From NCBI GenBank assembly GCA_011523845.1, contig WTFV01000042.1:1-60453 (forward strand): a DNA stretch of 60,453 bases, in the 5' to 3' direction. Shown here one piece after another: positions 7,313 through 14,907 of this stretch. A model generated the notes under the pieces. The model was given only the letters and a program-made list of their open reading frames with translations. It searched no databases and was not told the DNA's origin. The translations under genes were made by a program, and so were the position numbers. Positions within the stretch are counted from its first letter, which is position 1; each line of letters starts with the position of its first letter. This DNA comes from Acidobacteriota bacterium (GTDB lineage Bacteria; Acidobacteriota; Vicinamibacteria; Vicinamibacterales; UBA8438).

Positions 7313-9220
7313 ATGCCGTCGGAAAAGGTGACCAGACTGCTCAAGGATCTTGACTGTGGGGATCTGTATGAGTTCCTGAAGCTGGATCGGAGCGCTTCGC
7401 CGGCGGATCTGCGCGCCGCGGCGGAGAACGAATGGAACAGGATACACAGCAAGGGGCTCAGAGGTGGTCGCTGGGATGCTCGCAAGGAGCTCGCCGGGGA
7501 GTGCAAGTCCATATTCCGGGACGATACGAGCAAGCGGGACTACGACCGCGAACTGGAGAAAGCTGCTGCGCGGAGCAAGATCGACGACGGTGTTGGGTCG
7601 TCTCATGAGTCGGCCAGTGAAGCTGATCGGCAACCGCAGCCTTCCGTGAACCGCCGACAGGCGGACTCGCCGGAGCGGCAGCGCGTACCAATGGTTCACT
7701 GTGGGACGTGCTGGCGGGAGATTCCGGCGAGTGCTCTGACGTGCCCGTACTGCGGTGTCCCGATTGTGGTTCCGCCGCCTGCAGGCTCCGCGAGGAGCAG
7801 AGGGGTGGCCGCGGTGCTCTGCATCGTGGGGCTTTTTTCCCTCTTCTTGACGGCGCCCGTCGCGGGATTGCACCGCTTTTATGTGGGTAAAGTCGGTACC
7901 GGGCTCCTGATGCTCCTGAGCGGCGGTGGTTTTGGCGTCTGGACGGTGATTGATCTCGTCCTCATCCTGGTGGGACGGTTCAGGGACCGTGACGGATCTC
8001 GCGTTCTGGTGTGGTCCCGGAAACTCGGGTTCCCGGGCTTCGAGTTCTTCGGGTCGCTCGGTTGGTCTCCTCGTCTTCGGTGGGTTCCCCTACTCCTGTT
8101 GGCCGTGTTCGGGGCAGCTTTGTTGCTCGACTCTGTGACAGGCACGCGTGAGCAGCTCACGGGTGAACCCCCACCGCAGTCGACACCTCCGCTGGAGGGT
8201 AATGGGGAATCGGCGCTGCTTGAGGCTGAAGTTGCCTTGGGGCTGGACGGATCCGCGCGGCGTCGCATTCAGAGCGGCCTGGCGATTGCGGGATTCGATC
8301 CCGGGCCGGTAGATGGCGTGTTCGGCAGTCGCACGCGGGCGGCGATTCGGCAGTGGCAGAGCCAGGTGGGTGTGTCGCCGACGGGGTTTCTGACAGCGAC
8401 CGGTGCACAACTGTTGGATGCGCTGGCACGAACAGTGGCAGAGTCCCCTCCGATTGGGCCACGTGCCGATTCAGCGCGCGGATCCGCATCTGGGGATGCT
8501 GACCTTGTGGCTGCTCCGGTGGGGGAGGAGTTGACGGTACCTCCGGGGGGGACTACCTCGTTGGACTCGGTCGCCTCGGTTCCCGCACCGGCTTTGGGGC
8601 TGGCCGGCCGCTGGTTCGGGCGCATCGAAGGCTTTGGCCAGAGGTACTACGTGGACGTAGTCTTCGAGGAAGACGGAGCGCGCATCCGGTATCCCGTCTC
8701 GGGGTGCAGCGGGCGCCTGCATCCCGTCTCGGGGTCGAGTTATCGCGAGGAGCTTGCTCAGGGCGATGAATGTCCTGCGAATGGACGGGTTACCTTGCGG
8801 CGGTTGACCGCGGAGCGAGTCAGCTACGAATGGGGATACGACTCTCGGTCTGTGGAGGCGTCAGGCCAGCTTCTGGGAGTTGCCGCGATGGCGGAAGGCG
8901 GCGATGCGTCGGCGTTGTCGGGCATCTGGAGCGGGGAGTACGGGTATACGCCGTATCCGTCGAATGAGTATTCTGCCGAGCTCACGATGGAGCCACCCAG
9001 TGTTGTTCTTCGTATCTCCTGGCCTTGTGTGTTCCGACTTGAACTGGTCTCCGCGGATTCGCAGCGGCTTGTCTACAGCTCGGCCCTCCTGGAGGGGTTC
9101 TGCTTGGATGATGGTCGTTTGACGTTGCGGCGGCTTGGGAGAGATGCTCTCTGGTTCGAGACTGCAAGGGTTGAGGGTTACGGAACCAAGGTGGGGATCC
9201 TGCATCGTGGATTCGAGTGA
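7313..9220 (+). CDS. J-like / zinc-ribbon / TM2 / peptidoglycan-binding membrane protein
   Basis: A 635-residue mosaic. Residues about 17-75 look like a J-domain (LYEFLKLDRSASPADLRAAA ... FRDDTSKRDYD), but the HPD that activates Hsp70 is absent (NRIHSKG lies there). A CxxC-CxxC zinc ribbon (HCGTCWRE, LTCPYCG) follows at about 128-148. A TM2 segment (about 163-226, GLHRFYVGKVGTGLLM) and another membrane helix (VPLLLLAVFGAALLLD, about 258-273) come next. Then there is a PG_binding_1 domain (about 312-370, AGFDPGPVDGVFGSRTRAAI) and a low-complexity linker. Two tandem beta-rich domains end the protein, starting LAGRWFGRIEG and LSGIWSGEYG and each ending GR-LTLRRL. I chose ATG 7313, with a GAGAGG site, over an upstream GTG at 7250. 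It likely tethers the Hsp70 to the envelope. Confidence 0.8.
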   Translation: MPSEKVTRLLKDLDCGDLYEFLKLDRSASPADLRAAAENEWNRIHSKGLRGGRWDARKELAGECKSIFRDDTSKRDYDRELEKAAARSKIDDGVGSSHESASEADRQPQPSVNRRQADSPERQRVPMVHCGTCWREIPASALTCPYCGVPIVVPPPAGSARSRGVAAVLCIVGLFSLFLTAPVAGLHRFYVGKVGTGLLMLLSGGGFGVWTVIDLVLILVGRFRDRDGSRVLVWSRKLGFPGFEFFGSLGWSPRLRWVPLLLLAVFGAALLLDSVTGTREQLTGEPPPQSTPPLEGNGESALLEAEVALGLDGSARRRIQSGLAIAGFDPGPVDGVFGSRTRAAIRQWQSQVGVSPTGFLTATGAQLLDALARTVAESPPIGPRADSARGSASGDADLVAAPVGEELTVPPGGTTSLDSVASVPAPALGLAGRWFGRIEGFGQRYYVDVVFEEDGARIRYPVSGCSGRLHPVSGSSYREELAQGDECPANGRVTLRRLTAERVSYEWGYDSRSVEASGQLLGVAAMAEGGDASALSGIWSGEYGYTPYPSNEYSAELTMEPPSVVLRISWPCVFRLELVSADSQRLVYSSALLEGFCLDDGRLTLRRLGRDALWFETARVEGYGTKVGILHRGFE

Positions 9221-9363
9221 CTCTGGAGCTGTTGGGCAGACTGTTGCGCGGTTGTGAGCCGCGTGCCGAGAACGAATCGCCCCCGGGTTGCTCGCTGCGG
9301 AACTGGCGGCGGCGTCTGCCCGCCGGAGTTGACGGACCGTTCACGGTCTGGAGTGGTCTTCGC

Positions 9364-10377
9364 TTACTGCGGTGCCTGGTAGGGGATGTGGATCGTCGCC
9401 GCTGCGTCGCGGTTCGTGCGTTCGTCGCGCCGGTCGTAGCGTGTCGTCGTCGAGATGTCGCGGTGGCCGGCCATCCGTGATGCGACGGCGATGTCGTTTC
9501 CCTGGTCCAGCAGGCTGGTGATGAAGGTGCGTCGCAGATCGTGCGGCGTGCATTTGCGTATGCGGGCCTGTTCGGCGCGCTGCTTGAGGATCAGCCGGAT
9601 GCTCTCGGTGTGCAGGCGCCGGAACGTCGTCCTGGCGCTCTTGTTGATGCTGCACAACAGCGGGCCCGGCCTGTGGCCGCGGGCCTCGAGCCATGCGTTG
9701 AGCGCGTTCTGCACGTCGGCGTTCGCGTGGGCGATGCGTTCGTGGTTGCCCTTCCCGATGACGCGCAGCGTCTCCTCGCTGGCGTCGAAGTCCTCGAGGT
9801 CGAGCCTGGCCGCCTCGGTGCGGCGCAGTCCGCAGCCGAGGAAGATGGCGAGCAGGGCTGCGTCGCGCGCGGCTCGGGGCCCCGGTTCGGCGCAGACGTG
9901 GAACAGCGCGCGGACCTCCGCCGGTTCCAGGGCGCGCCCGGCGGGGAGCCGGGTCCCGGGTATGGCCGGTACCGCCACGGCGCGCTTGTAGGCGTCGGTG
10001 TCCATGAGCTCGAGCTTCCACGCCTGCCGCAATACGCTCCGGACCATGGAGAGGATCTTGTTGGCGGTCGCCGGGGCGTAGTGCTCGGCGAGCATGGTGC
10101 GCAGCACGTTCATCTCGACGTAGCGGATCCTGTGCCACGGCGTGGACTTGATGTCCTTCTGCCCCAGCAGGCGCGCGGCGATGTTCAGGGCCGAGAACGC
10201 CGTCTCCCGGCTCATGCGCGTCTGGGTGGTGAGCAGGTACGCTCCGGCGGGGTGCTTGTCGACGGTGTCGGGCGCCGGGTCGAGGGTGGAGTACGCCATC
10301 CGCGGGAAGCGCCGTTCTTCCGCCGCGGCGTTCTCGAGCTGGATCTGCCGGAAGAGCGCTGTGACCGTGTTCGTCAT
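9364..10377 (-). CDS. tyrosine recombinase / phage-type integrase
   Basis: A 337-residue site-specific recombinase with a complete catalytic set: Arg in CGLRRTEAARLD (about 184), HDLRRTF (His 279, Arg 282), GHRD (about 304) and the nucleophilic Tyr in TTRYDRR (about 313). The N-terminal SAM-like core-binding domain is present (YAPATANKILSMVRSVLRQAW). The ATG at 10377 overlaps the stop of the preceding gene by one base, so translation is probably coupled. It could integrate the element or resolve multimers. I found no obvious attachment-site repeats nearby. The 143 nt between its stop and the J-like gene hold no gene. Confidence 0.92.
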   Translation of the reverse strand: MTNTVTALFRQIQLENAAAEERRFPRMAYSTLDPAPDTVDKHPAGAYLLTTQTRMSRETAFSALNIAARLLGQKDIKSTPWHRIRYVEMNVLRTMLAEHYAPATANKILSMVRSVLRQAWKLELMDTDAYKRAVAVPAIPGTRLPAGRALEPAEVRALFHVCAEPGPRAARDAALLAIFLGCGLRRTEAARLDLEDFDASEETLRVIGKGNHERIAHANADVQNALNAWLEARGHRPGPLLCSINKSARTTFRRLHTESIRLILKQRAEQARIRKCTPHDLRRTFITSLLDQGNDIAVASRMAGHRDISTTTRYDRRDERTNRDAAATIHIPYQAPQ

Positions 10378-10793
10378 CAGAAAAGTGATCCCTGTGGATT
10401 GGGGACAGCCCGGCCGGCCGGCTTCCTGCGGTTCGGCTTGCGCCGCGGCCGCGCCGGTGCTTCCGGCCGTGGCGCTCGCGGCGCCGGTTCGGGCGCGGGC
10501 TTCGCGGCGGCATTCTGGCGGGAGGCCGTATCGGGGTTGCGCGCCTGTTCGACGGCCCGCGCGAACTCGGGCGTATCCCGGCAGCGCGGGCACTCGACGT
10601 CGTCGGCCGGCGCGGTGCCGGTCTCGCAGCAGCTCACCGGCAGGTCGATGAGGCACGCGGCGACGTGGTAGCCCCTCCAGCCGCTCGGGACGAGGATGTG
10701 GCGTTTGGCGTCGCGCGGGTCGGGCGTGCCGATCCGCATGGTCGTCACGTGGCCGGGCGGCAGGGCTGCGCCGGTCGGTTCGGCAAGGCTCAT
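10377..10793 (-). CDS. Cys-rich (zinc-ribbon-like) protein coupled to the integrase
   Basis: A 138-residue protein with clustered cysteines (CLIDLPVSCCE, then VECPRC) that could hold zinc. The C-terminal half is Pro/Ala/Arg-rich and probably disordered and basic, ending PNPQGSLF. It overlaps the integrase start (TGATG), so the two form an operon, and it may be a recombination accessory factor. No family recognised. Confidence 0.6.
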   Translation of the reverse strand: MSLAEPTGAALPPGHVTTMRIGTPDPRDAKRHILVPSGWRGYHVAACLIDLPVSCCETGTAPADDVECPRCRDTPEFARAVEQARNPDTASRQNAAAKPAPEPAPRAPRPEAPARPRRKPNRRKPAGRAVPNPQGSLF

Positions 10794-10913
10794 CGACTGT
10801 CTCGTCGCGGCGGGAGTGTACGGAGGCGGTTCCGGAAACCGTCGCCGCGGGCGTGGCGCTCGGCGCTGTGGGCTGTAGCAGGCGCCGCATCACGCGCACG
10901 CGGGGGATCACGC

Positions 10914-10973
10914 GCGCGATCGGTTGCGCGATCGGTCCGAGGATCAGTGGCTTCGGCTCGCGTTGCGTACGCT
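10914..10973 (+). promoter_or_regulatory. leaderless-type promoter with 11-bp direct repeats
   Basis: GCGCGATCGGT occurs twice in tandem (10914-10924 and 10926-10936), one helical turn apart. A TACGCT -10 box at 10968-10973 lies only 6 nt before the ATG at 10980, so the message would start at or next to the initiation codon. The repeats may bind the encoded ribbon-helix-helix protein. Confidence 0.45.
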
Positions 10974-10979
10974 TGCCGC

Positions 10980-11507
10980 ATGCAGATACCGATGGTCACC
11001 AGGGAGAGGACGGTCCGGGTGCATGCGACGATCCCGGTCAGTCAGGCGGATGCGCTCAAGGCGCTGGCCGCGGCCAGCGGGGTTCCGCTGGCGCGGGCGG
11101 TGCACTACGCCGTGGAGCGGCTGCTCGACGTTGCTCGCCGGGAGGGCGCCCTTGCGGTCGCCGGCGGGCTCGCGCCGGTGGAGCGGGGCCGGGCCGGGGA
11201 CGATTCGGTCGCCGAGGTCGCCGCGGCGCTCGACCTTCGAGTGCCGGAGCCCGACCCGGAATCCCGGGAGTCGGTTGTCCGGAACGGCGAGCCGGTGCTT
11301 GCGCCTGCTGCTGATCGGGAGCGCGATCGGGACGGGGATCCGCCGGCGGAGCAGGTGGCGGAGCACGGAGGCGCGCAGCAGGGCGCGCAGGATGCGGTGC
11401 AGCCGGATGACCAGGGCAGCGAGCATCGAAGTGCGCAGGCAACGGGCCCGCCGGTCGTATCGCCCGCCGCGCCTTCCGGTGCCGTAGCGGCTGCGCCTCC
11501 CGGGTGA
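10980..11507 (+). CDS. ribbon-helix-helix-like DNA-binding protein
   Basis: In this 175-residue protein, residues about 8-50 read ERTVRVHATIPVSQADALK, ALAAASGVPLARAVHYAVE and RLLDVA, which fits a short beta strand followed by two helices (RHH). The rest is acidic and disordered, rich in Gln, Asp and Pro. No Shine-Dalgarno precedes the ATG, consistent with a leaderless transcript. The organisation resembles the RHH protein at 50894-51367. A copy-number or conjugation regulator is plausible, but the target is not visible. Confidence 0.6.
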   Translation: MQIPMVTRERTVRVHATIPVSQADALKALAAASGVPLARAVHYAVERLLDVARREGALAVAGGLAPVERGRAGDDSVAEVAAALDLRVPEPDPESRESVVRNGEPVLAPAADRERDRDGDPPAEQVAEHGGAQQGAQDAVQPDDQGSEHRSAQATGPPVVSPAAPSGAVAAAPPG

Positions 11508-11596
11508 TCGTAGGGGGCGCAGGCCTGCGATCCTCCGGCTGCGCACCGGGCGCGTGCGGGCGCTGCGCGCCGTTCTGCTGCAGCCGGCCGATCACT

Positions 11597-11620
11597 TTGC
11601 TGGAACGTGCATTCCAGCAA
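11597..11620. promoter_or_regulatory. perfect 9-bp inverted repeat in a 338-nt intergenic region
   Basis: TTGCTGGAA and TTCCAGCAA flank a 6-nt centre. It lies between the RHH gene (ends 11507) and the Fic gene (minus, ends 11846). It is not followed by a T-run on either strand, so it is more likely an operator than a terminator. The rest of 11508-11845 contains GC-rich imperfect repeats (for example CTGATCCA and GTGATCCA nearby) and no gene I can support. Confidence 0.5.
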
Positions 11621-11845
11621 CCAATGCACGCGCTGATCCAGGCAGGGGTGCAGGTTGTGATCCAGCGGCGGGAGCAGCCGGCCGCGCGCCCGGGCGGCGC
11701 AGGCGCTGCTCCCGTGCGTGAGCCTGCAGACTGATCGTGGTGCTGCAGCCGATCCTGATTCCGGCGCTGCGCGCCGCGGCGTGCCCGCGTCCGATCGATG
11801 CGCGGATGCAGGTGTAGAGCAGCACGGTGCGCGGGCTAGTGTTGG

Positions 11846-12664
11846 CTAGCGGCTCCAGGAACTGGTCGGCGGCTCCGGGATCTCTTCGGTCGGCGGTATC
11901 GTGCGGGAGTTTCGTCTTAGTATCTCGATGTTCTTGTCGATTGAGCAAGAGGCCAGGAAGTCGACCATTTCTGCCCCGTTTGCGCTGTCGTAGAAGCGGA
12001 CCATCTTGGTGTTGAAGTCCTGTCGTCTCTTGGCCGGCACTGTGATGACGTCGTGGCCGTTTGTGAGCAGCAGGCCGTTCATCAACAGGCGGCCGGTACG
12101 CTTGTTCCCGTCCCAGAAGAACTGGTTGCGGGCGATGAAAAGGTAGGTGGCGATAGCTTGCGTATGGATGCACTCGATGGTGCGCAGAGCACGTGCGCCG
12201 TCCTGGTACACGGTGTGGAGCGTGTCCGCGGGCGGTGGTTCATGTTCGGTTCCGGCGATTCCGACGTGAGAAGTGCGGAACTTGCCCCACTCAAGGGCTT
12301 CTTCTTTGGCGACCAGCGCGTGTAGTCGAAGGGCGGAGTCGAGTCCGTTGGCGAATGGAACGAAGGTTCCCGTTTCGACTTCGTCGAGGATCTTCCGCCA
12401 GGAATCCGCCTGGTTGAGGACCTGTTGTTCGTCTTCGATCTTGTGGCCACCGACGGTGGTGCCTTCCATCAACGTCTTGACTTCCGGGAAGGTGAATGGG
12501 TTGTTCTCGAGTGCGACTGTGTCGTAGATGATCTCCTCAAGCACCTTGCGGGCGCGGAAGCAGGCGCGACGCGGGTCTTGCGGCGTCGTGGTCCGGATGT
12601 CGACCTCGGGGAGAGCAAATCCAAGGCTCGGGTCTGTTTCCATCGTCGTGACTCCGTGCTTCAC
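11846..12664 (-). CDS. Fic-domain protein with a substituted catalytic histidine
   Basis: Fic proteins transfer AMP or other nucleotide-derived groups to target hydroxyls. The 272-residue protein has a Fic-type N-terminus (FTFPEVKTLMEG, GGHKIEDEQQVLN) and the core loop ARNQFFWDGNKRTGR. In canonical HPFxDGNGR the first residue is the catalytic His; here Gln181 stands in its place, while Asp185, Gly186, Asn187 and Arg189 are kept. An inhibitory-helix motif, TVALEN (49-54), fits the class II pattern [ST]xxxE[GN]. I recall homologues with the same Gln, which suggests a genuine subfamily rather than a random loss. Its codon use is less GC-rich than its neighbours', hinting at separate acquisition. 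Toxin, immunity or regulator remains open. Confidence 0.85.
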   Translation of the reverse strand: MKHGVTTMETDPSLGFALPEVDIRTTTPQDPRRACFRARKVLEEIIYDTVALENNPFTFPEVKTLMEGTTVGGHKIEDEQQVLNQADSWRKILDEVETGTFVPFANGLDSALRLHALVAKEEALEWGKFRTSHVGIAGTEHEPPPADTLHTVYQDGARALRTIECIHTQAIATYLFIARNQFFWDGNKRTGRLLMNGLLLTNGHDVITVPAKRRQDFNTKMVRFYDSANGAEMVDFLASCSIDKNIEILRRNSRTIPPTEEIPEPPTSSWSR

Positions 12665-12754
12665 CAGCGCCGGCTGGCGCTCGGGTGATCTTCCTTCAGG
12701 ACGGGAGTATTGACAACCCGTCTCTCGGGTTCGTGTGGTTGTTTGTGGTTCGTC

Positions 12755-13633
12755 CTACGGTTGTAGCCGCTGTTCCGGCACGAACCGAGCCTGTGGCGTC
12801 GGGCCGACCGTTCGGCGCCTCCTCTCGTCCCACAGCGTCTCCAGCGTGTCCGCATCGGGGTGCTCGCCGGCGTGGCGGTAGTCGGCCCCGTCGAACTCGA
12901 CGACGTCGCACATCTGATGGAGCATCGACAGCAGCCGTCCGCCGATCTCGAACAGCAGCGAGTCGCGCTCGTGGGGGCTGGGCGGCAGCCGCGTCGTGCA
13001 GACCGTGGCCAGGTCCTGGTTGTAGCGGGAGTTGAGCACCATGTGGAGCATGTTCTGGCCCCAGCGGGTCAACTGCTCTCCTCCGAGGTCGTCCAGCACG
13101 AGCAGGTCGGCGTTGGTCAGCCGCCGCAGGATGTCGGTGTCCTGCGTTCCCGAGTTCTTGTCGTAGGTGCTGCGCAGCCGGGTGAGCAGCGTCGCGCTCT
13201 CGCAGTAGACGCCCCCGATGCCCTTGCCGGCGCACTCGTTGAGGATCGCGGCCGCCAGATGGGTCTTGCCGATCCCGCTCGGGCCGGCGAGCAGCAGGCT
13301 GTTCTGGCGCACCGGGAACCTGTCGGCGAACTCGCGCGCGCGGCGCAACGCGCGCTCGAGGTCCTCGTTCGGGTACACGGTGAAGCCGTCGAACGTGCAC
13401 CTGGCGTAGCGTATCGGGATCCCGGCGCTCTGCCGGAGCTTGCCGATCTTCTCGCGGATCCAGCACTCGCAGCGGCTGGCGCGGCTGACGCCGTCCTGGT
13501 TGCGGATGACCCATCCGGTGCCCTGGCAGTCGGCGCATATCTCGGGTGCGGGTCCGCGGGTGGCCGCGGTCGCCTCGCGCAGCCTGCGGATTCGCTCGCC
13601 GAGCCTGGCTCGGCTGTGCTGGAAGCTCTGCAT
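12755..13633 (-). CDS. DnaC/IstB-type AAA+ ATPase, probable helicase loader
   Basis: Likely loads a replicative helicase on the element's origin. In the 292-residue product, residues about 33-60 hold a zinc-binding cluster (CADCQGTGW ... RCECW) typical of DnaC and phage helicase loaders. Walker A GPSGIGKT lies at about 115, Walker B LLVLDDLGG at about 176, and a sensor-like VCTTRLPP follows. The ATG at 13633 has GGAGGG 5 nt upstream. It lies 28 nt after the coiled-coil Cys protein at 13662-14321. No transposase is nearby, so a replication role is favoured over an IstB role. No DnaB-type partner is encoded in the window. Confidence 0.85.
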   Translation of the reverse strand: MQSFQHSRARLGERIRRLREATAATRGPAPEICADCQGTGWVIRNQDGVSRASRCECWIREKIGKLRQSAGIPIRYARCTFDGFTVYPNEDLERALRRAREFADRFPVRQNSLLLAGPSGIGKTHLAAAILNECAGKGIGGVYCESATLLTRLRSTYDKNSGTQDTDILRRLTNADLLVLDDLGGEQLTRWGQNMLHMVLNSRYNQDLATVCTTRLPPSPHERDSLLFEIGGRLLSMLHQMCDVVEFDGADYRHAGEHPDADTLETLWDERRRRTVGPTPQARFVPEQRLQP

Positions 13634-13661
13634 GTCGCCCTCCGGGGCGCGTTCGCGGCGG

Positions 13662-14321
13662 CTATCGCCGGCCCGCGCTGGGTCCTGTCCTGGCGGCGCT
13701 CCGCACGACGATCGGGGCGCTCTCGCACGGGATCCGGTGGTGCTCGAGCGTGGCCCTGGTCGTCTCGGCGCAGGCGTCGCAGTAACGGATGCCGGGGCGG
13801 ACACCTGCGGTGACGATGACGGTGGTCGCTCGCGGCCGGTCGGCCGCGAAGTGGGCGGGGGACTGGCAGCGCGGTGTGCTGGCGGGCTTGCCGCCGTCGA
13901 TTCTTCTGACGGTGATCCGCGATGCCGACGGGCCCTTGAGCACGTGTGCGGCGCAGTCGGCGCACCGCGGGAGCGGCAGATGCGGCTGGCCGCTCTCGGC
14001 GTGTCGCGAGCGCAGCGTCATCAGGTACGCTGCGACGGGCCGTGTCTCCGGCGGCTCGGCGTCATGCGCCGGGTGGGTGCAGCGGGGCGGGTCCGCCCCG
14101 GCGCCGGTGGTGTCCGGGCTGGCGTCGCCGGGCGCGATCTCGCGGCCGGTGGCCAGCGCGGCGTAGAGCAGCTCGTCGACGTCGGCCAGGGCGTGGTCCA
14201 GGTCTTCGCGGTTGCGCGTGGTCAGGGCCGACAGGCGACCGGTCTCGCGGCGGAGCTTCTGGAGGTTGCGTTCGATGGCGTCGATGCGGCCGGCGAGGCT
14301 GGTGTGGTTGTCCTCGGACAT
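13662..14321 (-). CDS. coiled-coil protein with paired Cys/His clusters
   Basis: The 219-residue protein starts with a helical coiled-coil stretch (SLAGRIDAIERNLQKLRRET). Two similar Cys/His modules follow: CTHPAHD then CADCAAH, and CQSPAHF then CDAC. Each could bind a zinc ion. A TACGCT -10 box ends 6 nt before the ATG and no Shine-Dalgarno is visible, so it looks leaderless. It is the first gene of a minus-strand operon with the helicase loader. Family unknown. Confidence 0.65.
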   Translation of the reverse strand: MSEDNHTSLAGRIDAIERNLQKLRRETGRLSALTTRNREDLDHALADVDELLYAALATGREIAPGDASPDTTGAGADPPRCTHPAHDAEPPETRPVAAYLMTLRSRHAESGQPHLPLPRCADCAAHVLKGPSASRITVRRIDGGKPASTPRCQSPAHFAADRPRATTVIVTAGVRPGIRYCDACAETTRATLEHHRIPCESAPIVVRSAARTGPSAGRR

Positions 14322-14401
14322 GGCGAAAGCGTAGGGGCGCGGGGCGGGCAGGCGCGCCCGGTGGCCGGGCGGGCGGTCCGCTGGTTCGTTCGGGTGGGGC
14401 G

Positions 14402-14845
14402 TCATCCGGCCGGGATGTGGGCCGCGTCGGCCGTTCCCGACCGCGGGGCGTCGGTCTCGGGACTGTGCTCTGCGCCTTCGGGGTCCTCCATGTCGAAGCA
14501 GGCCGGGTACACGAGGTGCCGGGCGCCGGCCGCGGCGAACCGCTCGCGGATGCGTACGCTCCACGTGTCGATGCCCTTCCACTGGTCGTTCTCGCGGTGG
14601 AACGCGGCGATGCGGTCGAGTTCGGAGGCGAACTCGGCGTCGGTGTCGCACTCGATGAGCGTGCGGTCGCCCTCGGCGTAGCAGAGGAGCTGCCGCTCGA
14701 AGGGGTTGGCCCACTGGCCGAACCAGGGGGCGTCCTGGGCCGTGTCCATCTGAGCCCAGTCGCTCTTGCTGTTGCAGAGCCCGCAGTCGTAGGCGTAGCG
14801 GTTGTCGACCTTGTGGCCCACGAACTGTGTTGTGGTCTTGATCAT
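14402..14845 (-). CDS. paralogous unknown family protein, copy 1 (WANPF family)
   Basis: A 147-residue protein containing WFGQWANPFERQLLCY, CDTDAEFASELDRIAAFH and RIRERFAAAGARHLVYP. The protein at 16722-17174 shares the WANPF, FDTKEEFAxQIEDLVKFH and VRERFIATGAG segments. The two copies flank the ParB-like pair, both on the minus strand. A CGLCNS motif near the N-terminus is absent from the other copy. I know no characterised relative. Confidence 0.65.
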   Translation of the reverse strand: MIKTTTQFVGHKVDNRYAYDCGLCNSKSDWAQMDTAQDAPWFGQWANPFERQLLCYAEGDRTLIECDTDAEFASELDRIAAFHRENDQWKGIDTWSVRIRERFAAAGARHLVYPACFDMEDPEGAEHSPETDAPRSGTADAAHIPAG

Positions 14846-14894
14846 GCTGGGACCCCGGCCGGGGTGGGCTGAGGGGCCGGCGGTGCCGGCTCCG

Positions 14895-14900
14895 TATGCT
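14895..14900 (+). promoter_or_regulatory. TATGCT -10 box of a leaderless ParB-like gene
   Basis: TATGCT ends 7 nt before the ATG at 14908, and no ribosome-binding site is present. An alternative ATG inside the box (14896) is in the same frame but would need an even earlier promoter. Confidence 0.45.
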
Positions 14901-14907
14901 CTCGTGC

